Notes: generated by a model from the sequence alone, not told the origin. A stretch of DNA of 13,065 nucleotides from Acidobacteriota bacterium (GCA_003223995.1 QHYA01000231.1:1-13065); one strand, 5' to 3'. Counted from the first letter of the stretch, positions 1 through 7,400 are shown. Numbers and translations: made by a program.

Positions 1-43
1 TCCAGTTAAAAGGAAGTAAGATATCCGTGAAACGGGGCACTCA

Positions 44-271
44 GTGCTGGCCAAGAAGACCGTCAAGAACCAGCTCACGCTGCCGAAGAAGATCGTCGAA
101 AAGTTCCCGGCCACCGAGTACTTCGATGTTCGGGTGGAGAACGACTCCATCGTTCTCAGACCAGTCAGGCCCGGAGGCATCGAGGAGGTACGGGAAAAGC
201 TGGTCCGGCTGGGGATCAAGGAGTCGGACATCCAGGACGCGATCGCCAGGGCCAGAAGGCCGAGACGTTGA
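44..271 (+). CDS. AbrB/SpoVT-type antitoxin
   Basis: This 75-residue protein looks like a SpoVT/AbrB swapped-hairpin DNA-binding antitoxin. The N-terminal ~45 residues carry the family pattern: a short basic start, then NQLTLPKKIVEKF, then a strand pair ending near SIVLRPV. Residues ~46-75 form a charged helical tail of the kind that usually contacts and neutralises the toxin. It starts at GTG; no ATG fits the frame, and the Shine-Dalgarno sequence (ggggcactca before GTG) is weak. Its TGA stop overlaps the TTG start of the downstream PIN gene by 4 nt, so the two are translationally coupled. By family knowledge the antitoxin, alone or with the toxin, represses its own promoter. That promoter would lie at or beyond the left window edge. 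Function as an antitoxin is inferred from family and pairing. Confidence 0.85.
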   Translation: MLAKKTVKNQLTLPKKIVEKFPATEYFDVRVENDSIVLRPVRPGGIEEVREKLVRLGIKESDIQDAIARARRPRR

Positions 272-678
272 GGTTTGTCCTCGATACCAATGTGGTTCTT
301 TCGGCGATCCTGTTCTCACGCGGACGTCTGACGTGGCTCCGCCAACTCTGGCGCGAAGGCGGCATCTCGCCTTCGAGCAGTCGCGAGACCGTCGCCGAGC
401 TGGTCCGCGTTCTCACGTATCCGAAATTCGACCTGACCGGGGAGGATGTCGAGACCCTTCTGAGCGCTTATCTGCCGTATTGCGAGCTCGTCGCGGCGCC
501 GCGGCGCTCTCCCGGCCTTCCTCGTTGCTCGGACGGGGCGGATCAGATGTTCCTCTTGCTCGCCGCCGTCGGCAAGGCAGGAGTCCTCGTCACGGGCGAT
601 CGGGCGCTCCTGGACGTCGGCGGCCCCACGCACTTCGCGATCGAGACGCCCGCCCGATTCAAAGCACGCTTCTCCTGA
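268..678 (+). CDS. PIN-domain toxin (putative endoribonuclease)
   Basis: This 136-residue protein is a PIN-domain nuclease of the putative toxin-antitoxin toxin group (COG1569-like). The first motif is VLDTNVVLSAI, giving the acidic residue D6. E44 lies in the RETVAEL helix, D92 in GADQMFLLLA and D111 in VTGDRALL. These form the expected Mg2+-binding acidic set, so the active site looks intact. The C-terminus (IETPARFKARF) also matches the family. The start is TTG, overlapping the antitoxin stop as TTGA, which keeps the proteins coupled. The usual role of such proteins is RNA cleavage, with growth arrest when the antitoxin is lost. The length is normal for the family, with no sign of decay. 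Cellular target and activity cannot be read from the sequence. Confidence 0.87.
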   Translation: MRFVLDTNVVLSAILFSRGRLTWLRQLWREGGISPSSSRETVAELVRVLTYPKFDLTGEDVETLLSAYLPYCELVAAPRRSPGLPRCSDGADQMFLLLAAVGKAGVLVTGDRALLDVGGPTHFAIETPARFKARFS

Positions 679-725
679 GGGGCCCTCTTTGATCGAGGCC
701 GGAACGGTGCGCCAGGAGCGCAGTC

Positions 726-1270
726 TCATCGAGGGCCGCTACCAGGCCTCCCTCGGCAGGCGTTTAATGGGTCGAAAGGCAGCGTGCGTTCGGTGGCGCC
801 CGCCTTCGGTTTTTGCACGAGCCGGTCCGCCTCCCCATCCGCCGTTTCCCACTGGCAGATGGGCGTCAGCCGGAACACATGGCAGCGGCCGGGCAGGAGG
901 TTCGCAGACTGCCGCCGCAGCCTCCGTGCCGAACTGCCCCGGTGAGAAAGATCTGGAAGCGGGTCTTCGCCTCGTCATAGAGGTTCTGCACCTCGTCGAG
1001 CAGTGCGGGGACTTTCTGGATCTCATCCACGAGGATGTTGCGAGTGCGCCTCGGGAGCGCCCGGGCTTCGCGGCCGAAGGCCGACGGGTCCGTCTCGTAG
1101 CGGCGCCGTGTGGAGGTCACGCCAAGATCGAGGTAGAAGGTGGTCTCAGCCGGGAGGATCCGACGGAGAAGCTCGGTCTTGCCCGTCTGTCTGGCCCCGA
1201 AGACAAGACGAACCTTGTTCCGCGACACTCGGGAGGAGAGCGGACCGAACGCGAATCGGAGAAAGAACAT
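726..1270 (-). pseudogene. Frameshifted, truncated AAA_14-type ATPase remnant
   Basis: On the minus strand, the first ~111 residues match the N-terminus of AAA_14/DUF4143-type ATPases. Walker A is GARQTGKT at residues 25-32 and the Walker B-like segment is NILVDEIQKVP near residues 78-88, followed by FQIFLTG. Just after FLTG the frame is lost. The expected continuation, SSARRLRRQSANLLPGR then CHVFRLTP, is found in another frame starting at base 935. This implies an indel near 936-940. The second frame runs to a TGA at 726-728 but soon stops resembling the family, and the DUF4143 half is missing. The gene is therefore both frameshifted and truncated. It lies 45 bp downstream of the M28 peptidase stop on the same strand and beside a toxin-antitoxin module, a setting where discarded genes are common. 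A sequencing error could explain the shift but not the missing C-terminal half. Confidence 0.75.
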
Positions 1271-1315
1271 GTCATTGTGGATTCGCGATCGCGGAGTGTC
1301 GCGCCTACCTTTGAT

Positions 1316-2818
1316 TTAATTGAGCGGCAGCTCCGTGTAGTCGGGGCGGGGCCGGGCGGGATAGATGTAAACGGAGGCGAGGGACATGTGCCCCTCCCGG
1401 TCGACGGCCCTCACGCCGAAAGTGGTGCGGTCGATCGGGACCCCGGGCAGCACGAACTGGTCCGCTTTCCCTGCCCAGTAGGTGCGCTGCCAGAACGGGG
1501 CGGTCGTCTCGCGGGCGAGAACGAGATAGCCGGCGAGATCGCCGGTCTCGCCGCCACTCTTCCAGCGCAGCCGCGCGTCGTAGCCGGATTCCCCGCGGTC
1601 GATCGTCGGATTGCCGCGATCGTCGGTGACGACGGGCGCGGAAGGGGCGAGGGCCAGATCGGCAAGCACCGCGATATTCGCGCGGGCCACACGGGCCGCG
1701 TAAGCCGGTGAAACGGCGTCGAAGGTGTCGCGCACCGTGTGCTGGCGCGAGTAGTCCTCGTTGGAGACCGTGAAACGGATTCCCGCGTACCCCACTTGAT
1801 TGAAGGAGATGTGGTCGCCCCCGCGGCCGAAACGGTCGTGGCGGAAGACGAGATCGAGCGCGAGGCTTGGAAGGTACTTCCCGGCCAGCTCGCCGGCGAG
1901 ACGGGCGAGCTCTCGGGACGGGGAGTCCTCCGGGCCCTCGGAGAAGACGCGCAGGGTCCTGTTGTCCACCCTGCCGTCGCCGCCGATTTCTCCTCCGACG
2001 ATGTCGTTGTTCAGGACCCCGTCGATACGCATTCCCGACTCCCGCGCCTTCCTCGCGTAAAGGGCGCTGCCGACCAGCCCTTGCTCCTCGCCGGTGAAGA
2101 CGGCAAAGATGAGGTTCGCATCGTAGTCGCGAGAAGAGAGGACTCGCGCCGCCTCCAGGAGGACGGCGGTCCCCGATCCGTCATCGTTGACGCCGGGAGC
2201 GGGGCGATCGAACCGGTCCCAGTGGATCGTCCCATCCGCGTCCGCGGAGACGCTGTCGTAGTGCGCGGAGATCAGGAAGCTCCTCTTCCGTCCCTCCGGA
2301 GTCGCCCCCGGCAGGACGGCGATCACGTTGTGGAGGGTCAGCTCTTCCGGAAGCCGCGGCGGGCGCGGAGCGACCCGGTGCGTGTCGAAGGAGACCACCA
2401 GACGAGGCGATGCGGAGCGGAGCTTCTGGGCGACCCACCGGCGCGCGGCGCCGATTCCCTTCGCAGCCTTTCGATCTTCTCCCTCGAGACCCATCGAATC
2501 AGCCGGGTCGAGCTTCTCCGAGTAGGTGTGACGCGTGAAGAACTCTCCCAGCCGCTTCATGCTCGCCGAGATTTCCGCCTCGGAGACGGCGGTGACGAGC
2601 GCCGCGACGGCCGCGGAGCTGTCGGGCGGAAGGACGGAAGAGGCGGATCCGGCTGCCGTCGCCGAAAACACGCGAGCTGGCGCAGCGTGGTTTTCGTTGC
2701 GACGGCCCGGATCCGAGGGGGGCGAGGTGGTGGTGGTATCAGAGAAAGCAGCCTCGGTGGCCGCGAAAGAAACGATCAGGGCGGTCAGAAGCGCCGGAGC
2801 ACAATGCGGTTGTCTCAA
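1316..2818 (-). CDS. Secreted M28-family zinc aminopeptidase
   Basis: This is an exported metallopeptidase of the M28 family (two-zinc aminopeptidase/carboxypeptidase fold). I chose the TTG start because AAAGGAGG ends 8 nt upstream of it. An in-frame ATG at 2845 exists, but its ribosome site is poor. After the TTG comes a signal peptide (hydrophobic core ALLTALIVSF). Numbered from the ATG, the zinc and catalytic residues are H195 (SAHYDSV), D221 (GVNDDGSG), E253/E254 (FTGEEQGL), D281 (NNDIVGG) and H369 (RQHTVRDT). All are present. A C-terminal stretch from ~residue 402 to the end has a fibronectin-III-like pattern (LRWKS, LAGYLVLARE, FGVRAVDREGH). A Ser/Thr/Pro-rich linker follows the signal peptide. 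It is divergent from the FmdB-like gene. The likely role is extracytoplasmic peptide degradation; the substrate is unknown. Confidence 0.9.
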   Translation of the reverse strand: MRQPHCAPALLTALIVSFAATEAAFSDTTTTSPPSDPGRRNENHAAPARVFSATAAGSASSVLPPDSSAAVAALVTAVSEAEISASMKRLGEFFTRHTYSEKLDPADSMGLEGEDRKAAKGIGAARRWVAQKLRSASPRLVVSFDTHRVAPRPPRLPEELTLHNVIAVLPGATPEGRKRSFLISAHYDSVSADADGTIHWDRFDRPAPGVNDDGSGTAVLLEAARVLSSRDYDANLIFAVFTGEEQGLVGSALYARKARESGMRIDGVLNNDIVGGEIGGDGRVDNRTLRVFSEGPEDSPSRELARLAGELAGKYLPSLALDLVFRHDRFGRGGDHISFNQVGYAGIRFTVSNEDYSRQHTVRDTFDAVSPAYAARVARANIAVLADLALAPSAPVVTDDRGNPTIDRGESGYDARLRWKSGGETGDLAGYLVLARETTAPFWQRTYWAGKADQFVLPGVPIDRTTFGVRAVDREGHMSLASVYIYPARPRPDYTELPLN

Positions 2819-2837
2819 ACGTTCATCCCTCCTTTCC

Positions 2838-2866
2838 TTGACCATCCCGCAGCGCCATCCTAAGAT
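2838..2866 (+). promoter_or_regulatory. Probable sigma70-type promoter for the FmdB-like gene
   Basis: TTGACC (2838-2843) and TAAGAT (2861-2866) are separated by 17 bp. The expected transcription start would be near 2873, about 15 nt ahead of the ATG at 2888. The -35 region overlaps the translation start region of the divergent peptidase gene. This is read by eye only. Confidence 0.4.
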
Positions 2867-2887
2867 AATCGAGAGAGAGTGCGCCGG

Positions 2888-3214
2888 ATGCCCATTTACG
2901 AGTATCGCTGCAAGCGCTGCCGAGCGCAGTTCGAGCTGATCCAGAAGCTCAGGGACGCTCCCATTCGCAAATGCCGCGACTGCCGCGGTCCTCTCGAGAA
3001 GCTCGTCTCTCGCAGCTCCTTCCAGCTCAAAGGAACCGGCTGGTACGTGACCGACTATGCCCGGAAGTCCTCGGACTCGTCCGGCAAGGAGGTCGAGCCC
3101 TCCAAAGAATCCAAAGAATCCAAAGAATCAAAGGAAGGCGAAAGCGCGGTCAAGAGCTCTCCGGCTTCGGCCGCGAAGGAATCCCGCGGCACTGCGAAAT
3201 CGAACAAGGACTGA
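2888..3214 (+). CDS. FmdB-family zinc-ribbon regulatory protein
   Basis: This 108-residue protein begins with MPIYEYRC, the hallmark of the FmdB/CxxC_CXXC_SSSS zinc-ribbon family. Two Cys pairs, C8-x-x-C11 and C29-x-x-C32, would hold one zinc. The next segment (SSFQLKGTGWYVTDYA) is the conserved second part of the family. The tail from ~residue 60 is low-complexity, rich in Ser, Lys and Glu. It includes four SKE triplets encoded by a 9-bp tandem repeat. I chose ATG 2888 over an in-frame GTG at 2879 because MPIYEYRC is the normal family start. Members are small proteins of uncertain function, sometimes called regulators because of FmdB in formamidase operons. It converges on the repeat protein, with 21 nt between the stops. 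Confidence 0.88.
   Translation: MPIYEYRCKRCRAQFELIQKLRDAPIRKCRDCRGPLEKLVSRSSFQLKGTGWYVTDYARKSSDSSGKEVEPSKESKESKESKEGESAVKSSPASAAKESRGTAKSNKD
3101..3136 (+). repeat. 9-bp tandem repeat in the FmdB tail
   Basis: TCCAAAGAA occurs three times in a row (3101-3127), followed by the variant TCAAAGGAA (3128-3136), encoding SKE x4. The near-identical DNA units suggest recent slippage expansion within the disordered tail. Confidence 0.9.
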
Positions 3215-3235
3215 CTGCGCGGCCGGGTTCTGACT

Positions 3236-5422
3236 CTAACGATCGAGACCAGCGCCGATCTCCGCCGAAAGGAGAGAGGAGCCGGGTCTGGCTTGCTGCT
3301 TCCAGACCGAACCGTTCGAAGCCGCTGAAGCGCCCGAGCCGCCGTAGGTGTCTTTCCCTCCACCCGTGTCCAGGAACACGCCCACGCACTTGATGAGGTC
3401 TCTCGGACCCCCTCTCGGCGTGGTGATGGCGGAGCGGCCGAGCGTCAGGCCGGCCGCCTCGTAAACGTCATCCCCGCCGCGGTCCCAGAAAAGCCCGATT
3501 CCATTGTCGTTGCCCGCGCCGAGTGACAGGTTCGGGGCGTCGTAGCGGTCGTTGCCCGAAACATCGATCAGCCCTCCGAAGGAGAAGTCGTGCCCCGCTC
3601 CCTGAGCCATGTTCATGGTCGTCCTGTAACGGTCCGAGCCGGACTCATCGAGCAGGAAGCCGATGGCGAAATGGGCGGAGGCGCCCTGGGCGTACCAGAC
3701 GGCCTGGTAGGAATCGTCTCCGCCGGCATCGGAGAGAAGCCCCGTGCCGTACCAGTACCCGCACCCCTGGGCGAAGACCTCCGCCACGTACGTGTCGTTG
3801 CCGGCTCCATCGAAAAGCATCCCGATCCCTCCCGCCTGTGAATGGCCATCGATGTAGTCGGCGCGGTTGCCCTGGCCGCAGCCCTGCGCCAGGCTGGCGC
3901 CGTGCCCCGGGGCCTGCATGGAAGGATGACGCCTGGCCGGATCGCTGATCTCGTACAGGTCGTCTCCGATCCTGTCCACCAGCAGGCCGGCTCCCGCGAC
4001 CCCGCCGAAGCCCTGGGCCATCTGCGCCGCGTGATACTCGTCCTTTCCTTCGAGGTCCGCGAGCACGCCGGCGCCGAAAGCGCCCGCTCCTTGGGTGAAC
4101 TCCGCGCTTCGGTAGACGTCCTGGCCGCCCCGATCTTCCAGGACACCGAAGCCGTAAAGTCCCGCACCGAGGCTCACCGGGCCGGCGGCGTAGGTGTCGT
4201 TGCCGCCGAGGTCGAGGAGCAGGCCGTAACCGGCGACGCCGGCGCCGAAGGCTCCGATCTCGCCGAGGGCGGAGCGGTAGGTGTCGTTGCCGGCCGCGTC
4301 GATCCAGACCTGGATGCCGGAGATTTCCGGCCCCACACCCGCCGTCTCGTAAGTATCGTCCCCGCCGAGATCGATCAGCAGAAGCACGCTCTGCTGCTGC
4401 CCCTCGCGCGGCTCCAGCCGGTCGTTGCCCGTGCCTCGAAGCAGCACCGCCCCCAGAGGGGTCTCGAAGCGGAAGGAGAACGGCCCTGCCTTCTGCACGC
4501 CCGGGTCGGCGAGCATCTCCGCCGCACTGTCTGCCGCGCGGGCGAGGTCCTCCGCTCCCGCCAGGAGCCGCCGCAGATCGATCCGCCCGGCGTCCCTCTC
4601 GAGCGATCGGACCAGGGAGAGGTCCGGGGTCGGAGAATCCTCTTGCATGATCGCGGCCACGGCCCGCGTCGCCAGGGTCGCCTTCGCTTCACCCAGCGGT
4701 GAGAGCGCCGCCTCACGCCACTGCATCGCCGAGGCGATGGCCCGAAGCATCAGCGCGGCCGGAGCGGCTGCCTGCTGAGGGACCTTCCCGCACGCGGCGC
4801 GAAGCGAGGCTTCCTCGCTCGAAGGGAGAGGCTTTCCGTTTCCCCGCAACCCTATCAGCGCTTCAGCCAGGGCGCCTGGTGTCGAAGCGAAGCTCTTCCA
4901 CTGCGGCAGCAGGTCGGCCGATTCCACGAGACCTCGGCGCACGGGAAGTCCCGCCTTCCAGGCCGTGAAGGCGAGGATGCCCCCGGCCGATCCGGCGGCC
5001 TCGAGCGCCTGGTTGCGGAATGATCGGGCGTAGGGCTCCAGCCGCGACGGATCCGCTCGAAAGAGATCGTAGACCGGCAGCCGCTGCGGGCTGCCTCCCC
5101 AAAGCCCCATCTCTTCGGGATCCAGGCGCAGGTCGGCGACGGACAATCCCAGCAAGGCCAGCAGTCCGCTGAGGCTGGAATCCTCGCGGGGGCGCGCACC
5201 AGCCTCGACTCTCGCGGCATGCGGCTCGACCTCTGGCGCGCCGCGTGGCGGTGCAGCCTCGGGGCTTGCGGCGTTCGGTCGGCCCCCGGACAAGACCGCA
5301 GCGGCCAGGCTTTCTCCCGCGCAGTTGAGGGCGGAGAAGCCGGCGTTGGCAACCGGGCGTGCGAGGCCCAGAAGCGACCCGACGCAAGCTGCGACGCTCA
5401 GCGCGATCCGCGAGCATCTCAT
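3236..5422 (-). CDS. Exported protein with ~12 GxDxY repeats (putative beta-solenoid)
   Basis: I do not recognise a named family for this 728-residue protein. A signal peptide is visible (core IALSVAACVGSLLGL, likely cleavage after ANA near residue 27). It is followed by an Ala/Pro-rich linker and a mostly helical region (residues ~80-310). From about residue 349 to 693 a unit of ~27 residues repeats. Each unit has a hydrophobic strand, then D-x-x-G-x-D-x-Y, then often AQGxG. The D...Y motif begins at residues 351, 375, 404, 430, 456, 483, 538, 565, 592, 620, 647 and 685. The 55-residue step after 483 hides one degenerate unit. The spacing and Asp/Gly pattern recall calcium-binding RTX-like or other beta-solenoid repeats, but the classic GGxGxDxUx nonapeptide is absent. 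SD-like GGAGAGAGGAG lies upstream of the ATG. An envelope or extracellular location is inferred; function is unknown. Confidence 0.85.
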   Translation of the reverse strand: MRCSRIALSVAACVGSLLGLARPVANAGFSALNCAGESLAAAVLSGGRPNAASPEAAPPRGAPEVEPHAARVEAGARPREDSSLSGLLALLGLSVADLRLDPEEMGLWGGSPQRLPVYDLFRADPSRLEPYARSFRNQALEAAGSAGGILAFTAWKAGLPVRRGLVESADLLPQWKSFASTPGALAEALIGLRGNGKPLPSSEEASLRAACGKVPQQAAAPAALMLRAIASAMQWREAALSPLGEAKATLATRAVAAIMQEDSPTPDLSLVRSLERDAGRIDLRRLLAGAEDLARAADSAAEMLADPGVQKAGPFSFRFETPLGAVLLRGTGNDRLEPREGQQQSVLLLIDLGGDDTYETAGVGPEISGIQVWIDAAGNDTYRSALGEIGAFGAGVAGYGLLLDLGGNDTYAAGPVSLGAGLYGFGVLEDRGGQDVYRSAEFTQGAGAFGAGVLADLEGKDEYHAAQMAQGFGGVAGAGLLVDRIGDDLYEISDPARRHPSMQAPGHGASLAQGCGQGNRADYIDGHSQAGGIGMLFDGAGNDTYVAEVFAQGCGYWYGTGLLSDAGGDDSYQAVWYAQGASAHFAIGFLLDESGSDRYRTTMNMAQGAGHDFSFGGLIDVSGNDRYDAPNLSLGAGNDNGIGLFWDRGGDDVYEAAGLTLGRSAITTPRGGPRDLIKCVGVFLDTGGGKDTYGGSGASAASNGSVWKQQARPGSSLLSAEIGAGLDR
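3344..4378 (-). repeat. Protein-level tandem repeat array (~81-bp units)
   Basis: About 12 recognisable units encode residues 349-693 of the exported protein. Spacings between motif starts are 24, 29, 26, 26, 27, 55, 27, 27, 28, 27 and 38 residues. The DNA of the units has diverged, so this is an old repeat kept by protein structure rather than recent slippage. The motif IGMLFDGAGNDTY is a good single example. Confidence 0.85.
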
Positions 5423-5473
5423 CCGACCGCTCCTCTCTCCGGCACGGGTCGAGCGCGCATGGTTCAGCCCGCA

Positions 5474-5482
5474 TGGTACACT
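5474..5482 (+). promoter_or_regulatory. Possible extended -10 promoter element
   Basis: TGGTACACT in the 94-bp divergent gap ahead of the DUF971 gene resembles an extended -10 (TGn followed by TACACT, 4 of 6 matches). No clear -35 is seen. An 8-bp direct repeat, CGCATGGT, occurs at 5456-5463 and 5470-5477, overlapping it. This could be an operator or chance. Confidence 0.25.
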
Positions 5483-5516
5483 GGCGCCGTGGAGAACCCG
5501 CGCGAGGAGCGGATGT

Positions 5517-5867
5517 GTGTGGGATGAGACCCAGGCAGTTGCCCGGCCGGCGACCTTCGAGCTGATAGGGGATCAGCTCGCTGTGCGGTGGGAAAACGGG
5601 CACGAGTCTTTCTACCGTCCGGAAGACCTGCGCGCGCACTGCCCCTGTGCGCTCTGCAAGACGCAGCGAGCGAAGACCCAGGCCCAGCAGCCGGACCCTC
5701 TCCGTCTGCTGACTCCCGAGCAGGCGGCGGGCGCCGCTATGCGCATCCTCGCCTACGAGCCGGTCGGGCGGTACGCCGTCCGCTTCATCTGGGAGGACCG
5801 CCACGACACCGGCATCTACGACTTCCGGCTGCTGCGCAGTATCTGCCCCTGCGAGGCGTGCCGCTGA
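5517..5867 (+). CDS. DUF971-domain protein
   Basis: This 116-residue protein is a full-length DUF971 (GBBH-like) domain. The strand pair FELIGDQLAVRWENG opens the domain. It is followed by FYRPEDLRAHCPCALC and the C-terminal block VGRYAVRFIWEDRHDTGIY, then FRLLRSICPCEAC. Two CPCxxC motifs (C42/C44/C47 and C110/C112/C115) could bind a metal together. I chose GTG 5517 because GAGGAG lies ~8 nt upstream. A longer frame from 5325 overlaps the divergent gene and has no domain support there. The biochemical role of stand-alone DUF971 proteins is not settled. The domain occurs near iron-sulfur and molecular-chaperone genes and in gamma-butyrobetaine hydroxylase-like proteins. A rhodanese starts 12 nt downstream, hinting at a shared role in sulfur or cluster chemistry, which is inference. 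Confidence 0.85.
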   Translation: MWDETQAVARPATFELIGDQLAVRWENGHESFYRPEDLRAHCPCALCKTQRAKTQAQQPDPLRLLTPEQAAGAAMRILAYEPVGRYAVRFIWEDRHDTGIYDFRLLRSICPCEACR

Positions 5868-5879
5868 AAGAGGTAAGAC

Positions 5880-6332
5880 ATGACGATAAGCCAGATCGAT
5901 CCCTTGCAGGCGAAGGAGCGGCTCGATTCCGGCGACGGCTCGATCTACCTGGATGTCCGCTCCGAGCCCGAGTTCGGGAACGGACACGTGCCCGGCGCTC
6001 TGAACATCCCGCTGATGCACCTGGACCCGGTCACGAGGCAAATGATCCCCAACCCGGACTTTCTCGATGTGGTGAAGGCCGTCCTGCCTCCGGACGCCAG
6101 GTTGATCGTCGGCTGCATGTCCGGAGCGCGGTCGCAGAAGGCCTGCGAGCTGATGGCGCAGGCCGGCTACGTCGAGCTCTCGAACGTGCGCGGGGGTTTC
6201 GGGGGCGCGAAGGACCCTATGGGAAGGCTCGTACAGCCAGGCTGGATGCAGCACGGTCTTCCCGTCTCGCGCGAGGCAGGGGAGAACTCCTACGCCGCTA
6301 TCAGGTCGCGCGCGAAGGCGCCGGGAGCTTGA
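5880..6332 (+). CDS. Single-domain rhodanese (sulfurtransferase)
   Basis: This 150-residue cytoplasmic protein has a single rhodanese domain. Visible landmarks are IYLDVRSEPEFGNGHVPGA (D25, R27 and the His-Val-Pro-Gly loop), LNIP, and the active-site loop IVGCMSGARSQKAC with catalytic C79. GGFGGAK follows near the C-terminal end of the fold. The loop C-x-S-G-x-R-S is the form expected of a working sulfurtransferase that carries a persulfide. The ATG has a good ribosome site (AGAGG, ~6 nt upstream) and begins 12 nt after the DUF971 stop, so the two are probably co-transcribed. The end converges on the esterase gene, 48 nt away. The C-terminal ~25 residues extend past the core domain and are not recognisable. 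Confidence 0.9.
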   Translation: MTISQIDPLQAKERLDSGDGSIYLDVRSEPEFGNGHVPGALNIPLMHLDPVTRQMIPNPDFLDVVKAVLPPDARLIVGCMSGARSQKACELMAQAGYVELSNVRGGFGGAKDPMGRLVQPGWMQHGLPVSREAGENSYAAIRSRAKAPGA

Positions 6333-6380
6333 GCAGCCGGGCCGGTCATCACGCGAGCTTCCGCCAAGTGGGGGAACAGG

Positions 6381-7388
6381 TCAGGACAGAGCCTTCGTCA
6401 GCAGCGGCAGCGAGATGTCGTAGCGGTATGTGATGTCCAGATGGCCGTCGTCGAACTCATCGTAGCGAAACCCGATCCCCCGCTCTCTCAGACGTGATGT
6501 GAAGATCCTTGCTCCGAGATGCAGGTTCCACTCGTCCTTCGTTCCGCAGTCGAGAAGCAGCAGCTTCAGACCTCGCAGGGCCCCCTCGTGCTTGGGGATC
6601 ATGCGCACCGGGTCGTGCGCGAGCCAGCGGTCGAAGACATCCGGGCGCAGCTCCCCGGTTCTCTCGCGGAAGGGGAGCTCGAAGAAGAACGGAGGGCGCG
6701 CCGGGTTCGGGGAGTAGCAGGCCGACATGGCGATGATGTTCAACGCGACGAGCATCTCCCGGCTCTTCTTCGGCGCCGCGTCGAAGAAACGGAGGAATCC
6801 CTCCAGCCCCCCCTTCTCCTCGACGATCGAGGCGCAGCGGGGGAAATCGGGAAGGTAGCAATACTCGAAATACATGTCCCCCGAATGGCAGGCCGCAGCG
6901 CCGAACAGCTCCGGATGCCGCATGGCCAGCACCAGCGCTCCGTAGCCTCCTGAGGACTTTCCCATCAGACCGCGGTGGCTCGCGTCCGGCAGCGTCCGGA
7001 GGCGCCGATCCACCCAGGGGACCAACTCCTCGACGATGTGGTCCTCGTAGCGGCCCGTCGCGGGAGAGTTGATGTACTGGCTGCCGCCGTAGCGGGTGAA
7101 GCCATCGGGCATGACCAGCACAGCCGGCTCGGCCTCACCGCGCGCGATCAGGCGATCCATCCGCCTCGCCAGGTTCGGCTGGAACGGCTGGTCGTTGAGA
7201 AACGCCAGGCCTCTTCCGGTGAAACCGCTCAGGCAGAAGATGACAGGGTAGCGGCGTTCCGACTCTCCATAACCGGGCGGAAGGTAGACAGGGATGCTCC
7301 TCCGCGCGGGGTCGCCCGCCGGGTTGCCCGCCAGCACACCGCTTTCGAATTCCTCCACCACGACAGCGCCGCGTGGCTCCGGCGGCAT
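6381..7388 (-). CDS. Putative esterase (alpha/beta hydrolase, esterase-D-like)
   Basis: This 335-residue protein belongs to the putative-esterase branch of alpha/beta hydrolases (PF00756-like: esterase D, mycolyltransferase and enterochelin-esterase relatives). Early strands read SIPVYLPPGYGESERRYPVI. The nucleophile elbow is GKSSGG, with S145 in G-x-S-x-G. The likely acid is D285 (CGTKDEW) and the His is H316 (DDGHLD), completing the triad. The oxyanion-loop region is near LSGFTGRG. No signal peptide is visible, so it is probably cytoplasmic. AGGAGG precedes the ATG by ~8 nt. It starts 12 nt after the stop of the diheme cytochrome gene, so the two are probably co-transcribed. A link between the esterase and electron transfer is not obvious. 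The substrate is unknown. Confidence 0.87.
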   Translation of the reverse strand: MPPEPRGAVVVEEFESGVLAGNPAGDPARRSIPVYLPPGYGESERRYPVIFCLSGFTGRGLAFLNDQPFQPNLARRMDRLIARGEAEPAVLVMPDGFTRYGGSQYINSPATGRYEDHIVEELVPWVDRRLRTLPDASHRGLMGKSSGGYGALVLAMRHPELFGAAACHSGDMYFEYCYLPDFPRCASIVEEKGGLEGFLRFFDAAPKKSREMLVALNIIAMSACYSPNPARPPFFFELPFRERTGELRPDVFDRWLAHDPVRMIPKHEGALRGLKLLLLDCGTKDEWNLHLGARIFTSRLRERGIGFRYDEFDDGHLDITYRYDISLPLLTKALS

Positions 7389-7400
7389 TGCTCTTTCCTC

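Noticed and set aside
689..1711. Long plus-strand open frame antisense to the ATPase remnant and peptidase
   Set aside because: It has no domain pattern and runs opposite well-supported minus-strand coding sequence. GC-rich DNA produces such frames often.
1739..2863. 374-residue plus-strand frame opposite the M28 peptidase
   Set aside because: The minus strand has every zinc ligand and a signal peptide. The plus frame is charged low-complexity sequence with no family pattern.
3344..4378. CRISPR array or DNA satellite
   Set aside because: Periodicity is at the protein level with diverged DNA units and no spacer structure.
3842..4702. 286-residue plus-strand frame opposite the repeat protein
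   Set aside because: The regular DxxGxDxY repeat and signal peptide are on the minus strand; this frame mirrors them.
3236..5422. Calling the repeat protein an RTX toxin
   Set aside because: The GGxGxDxUx nonapeptide is absent, it has a normal signal peptide, and no type I secretion genes are nearby.
5325..5516. Longer N-terminus for the DUF971 protein
   Set aside because: It would overlap the divergent gene. The GTG at 5517 has a good ribosome site and gives the usual domain length.
4863..6254. 463-residue minus-strand frame across the DUF971/rhodanese genes
   Set aside because: It overlaps two recognisable plus-strand genes and the start of the repeat protein, and has no coherent domain.
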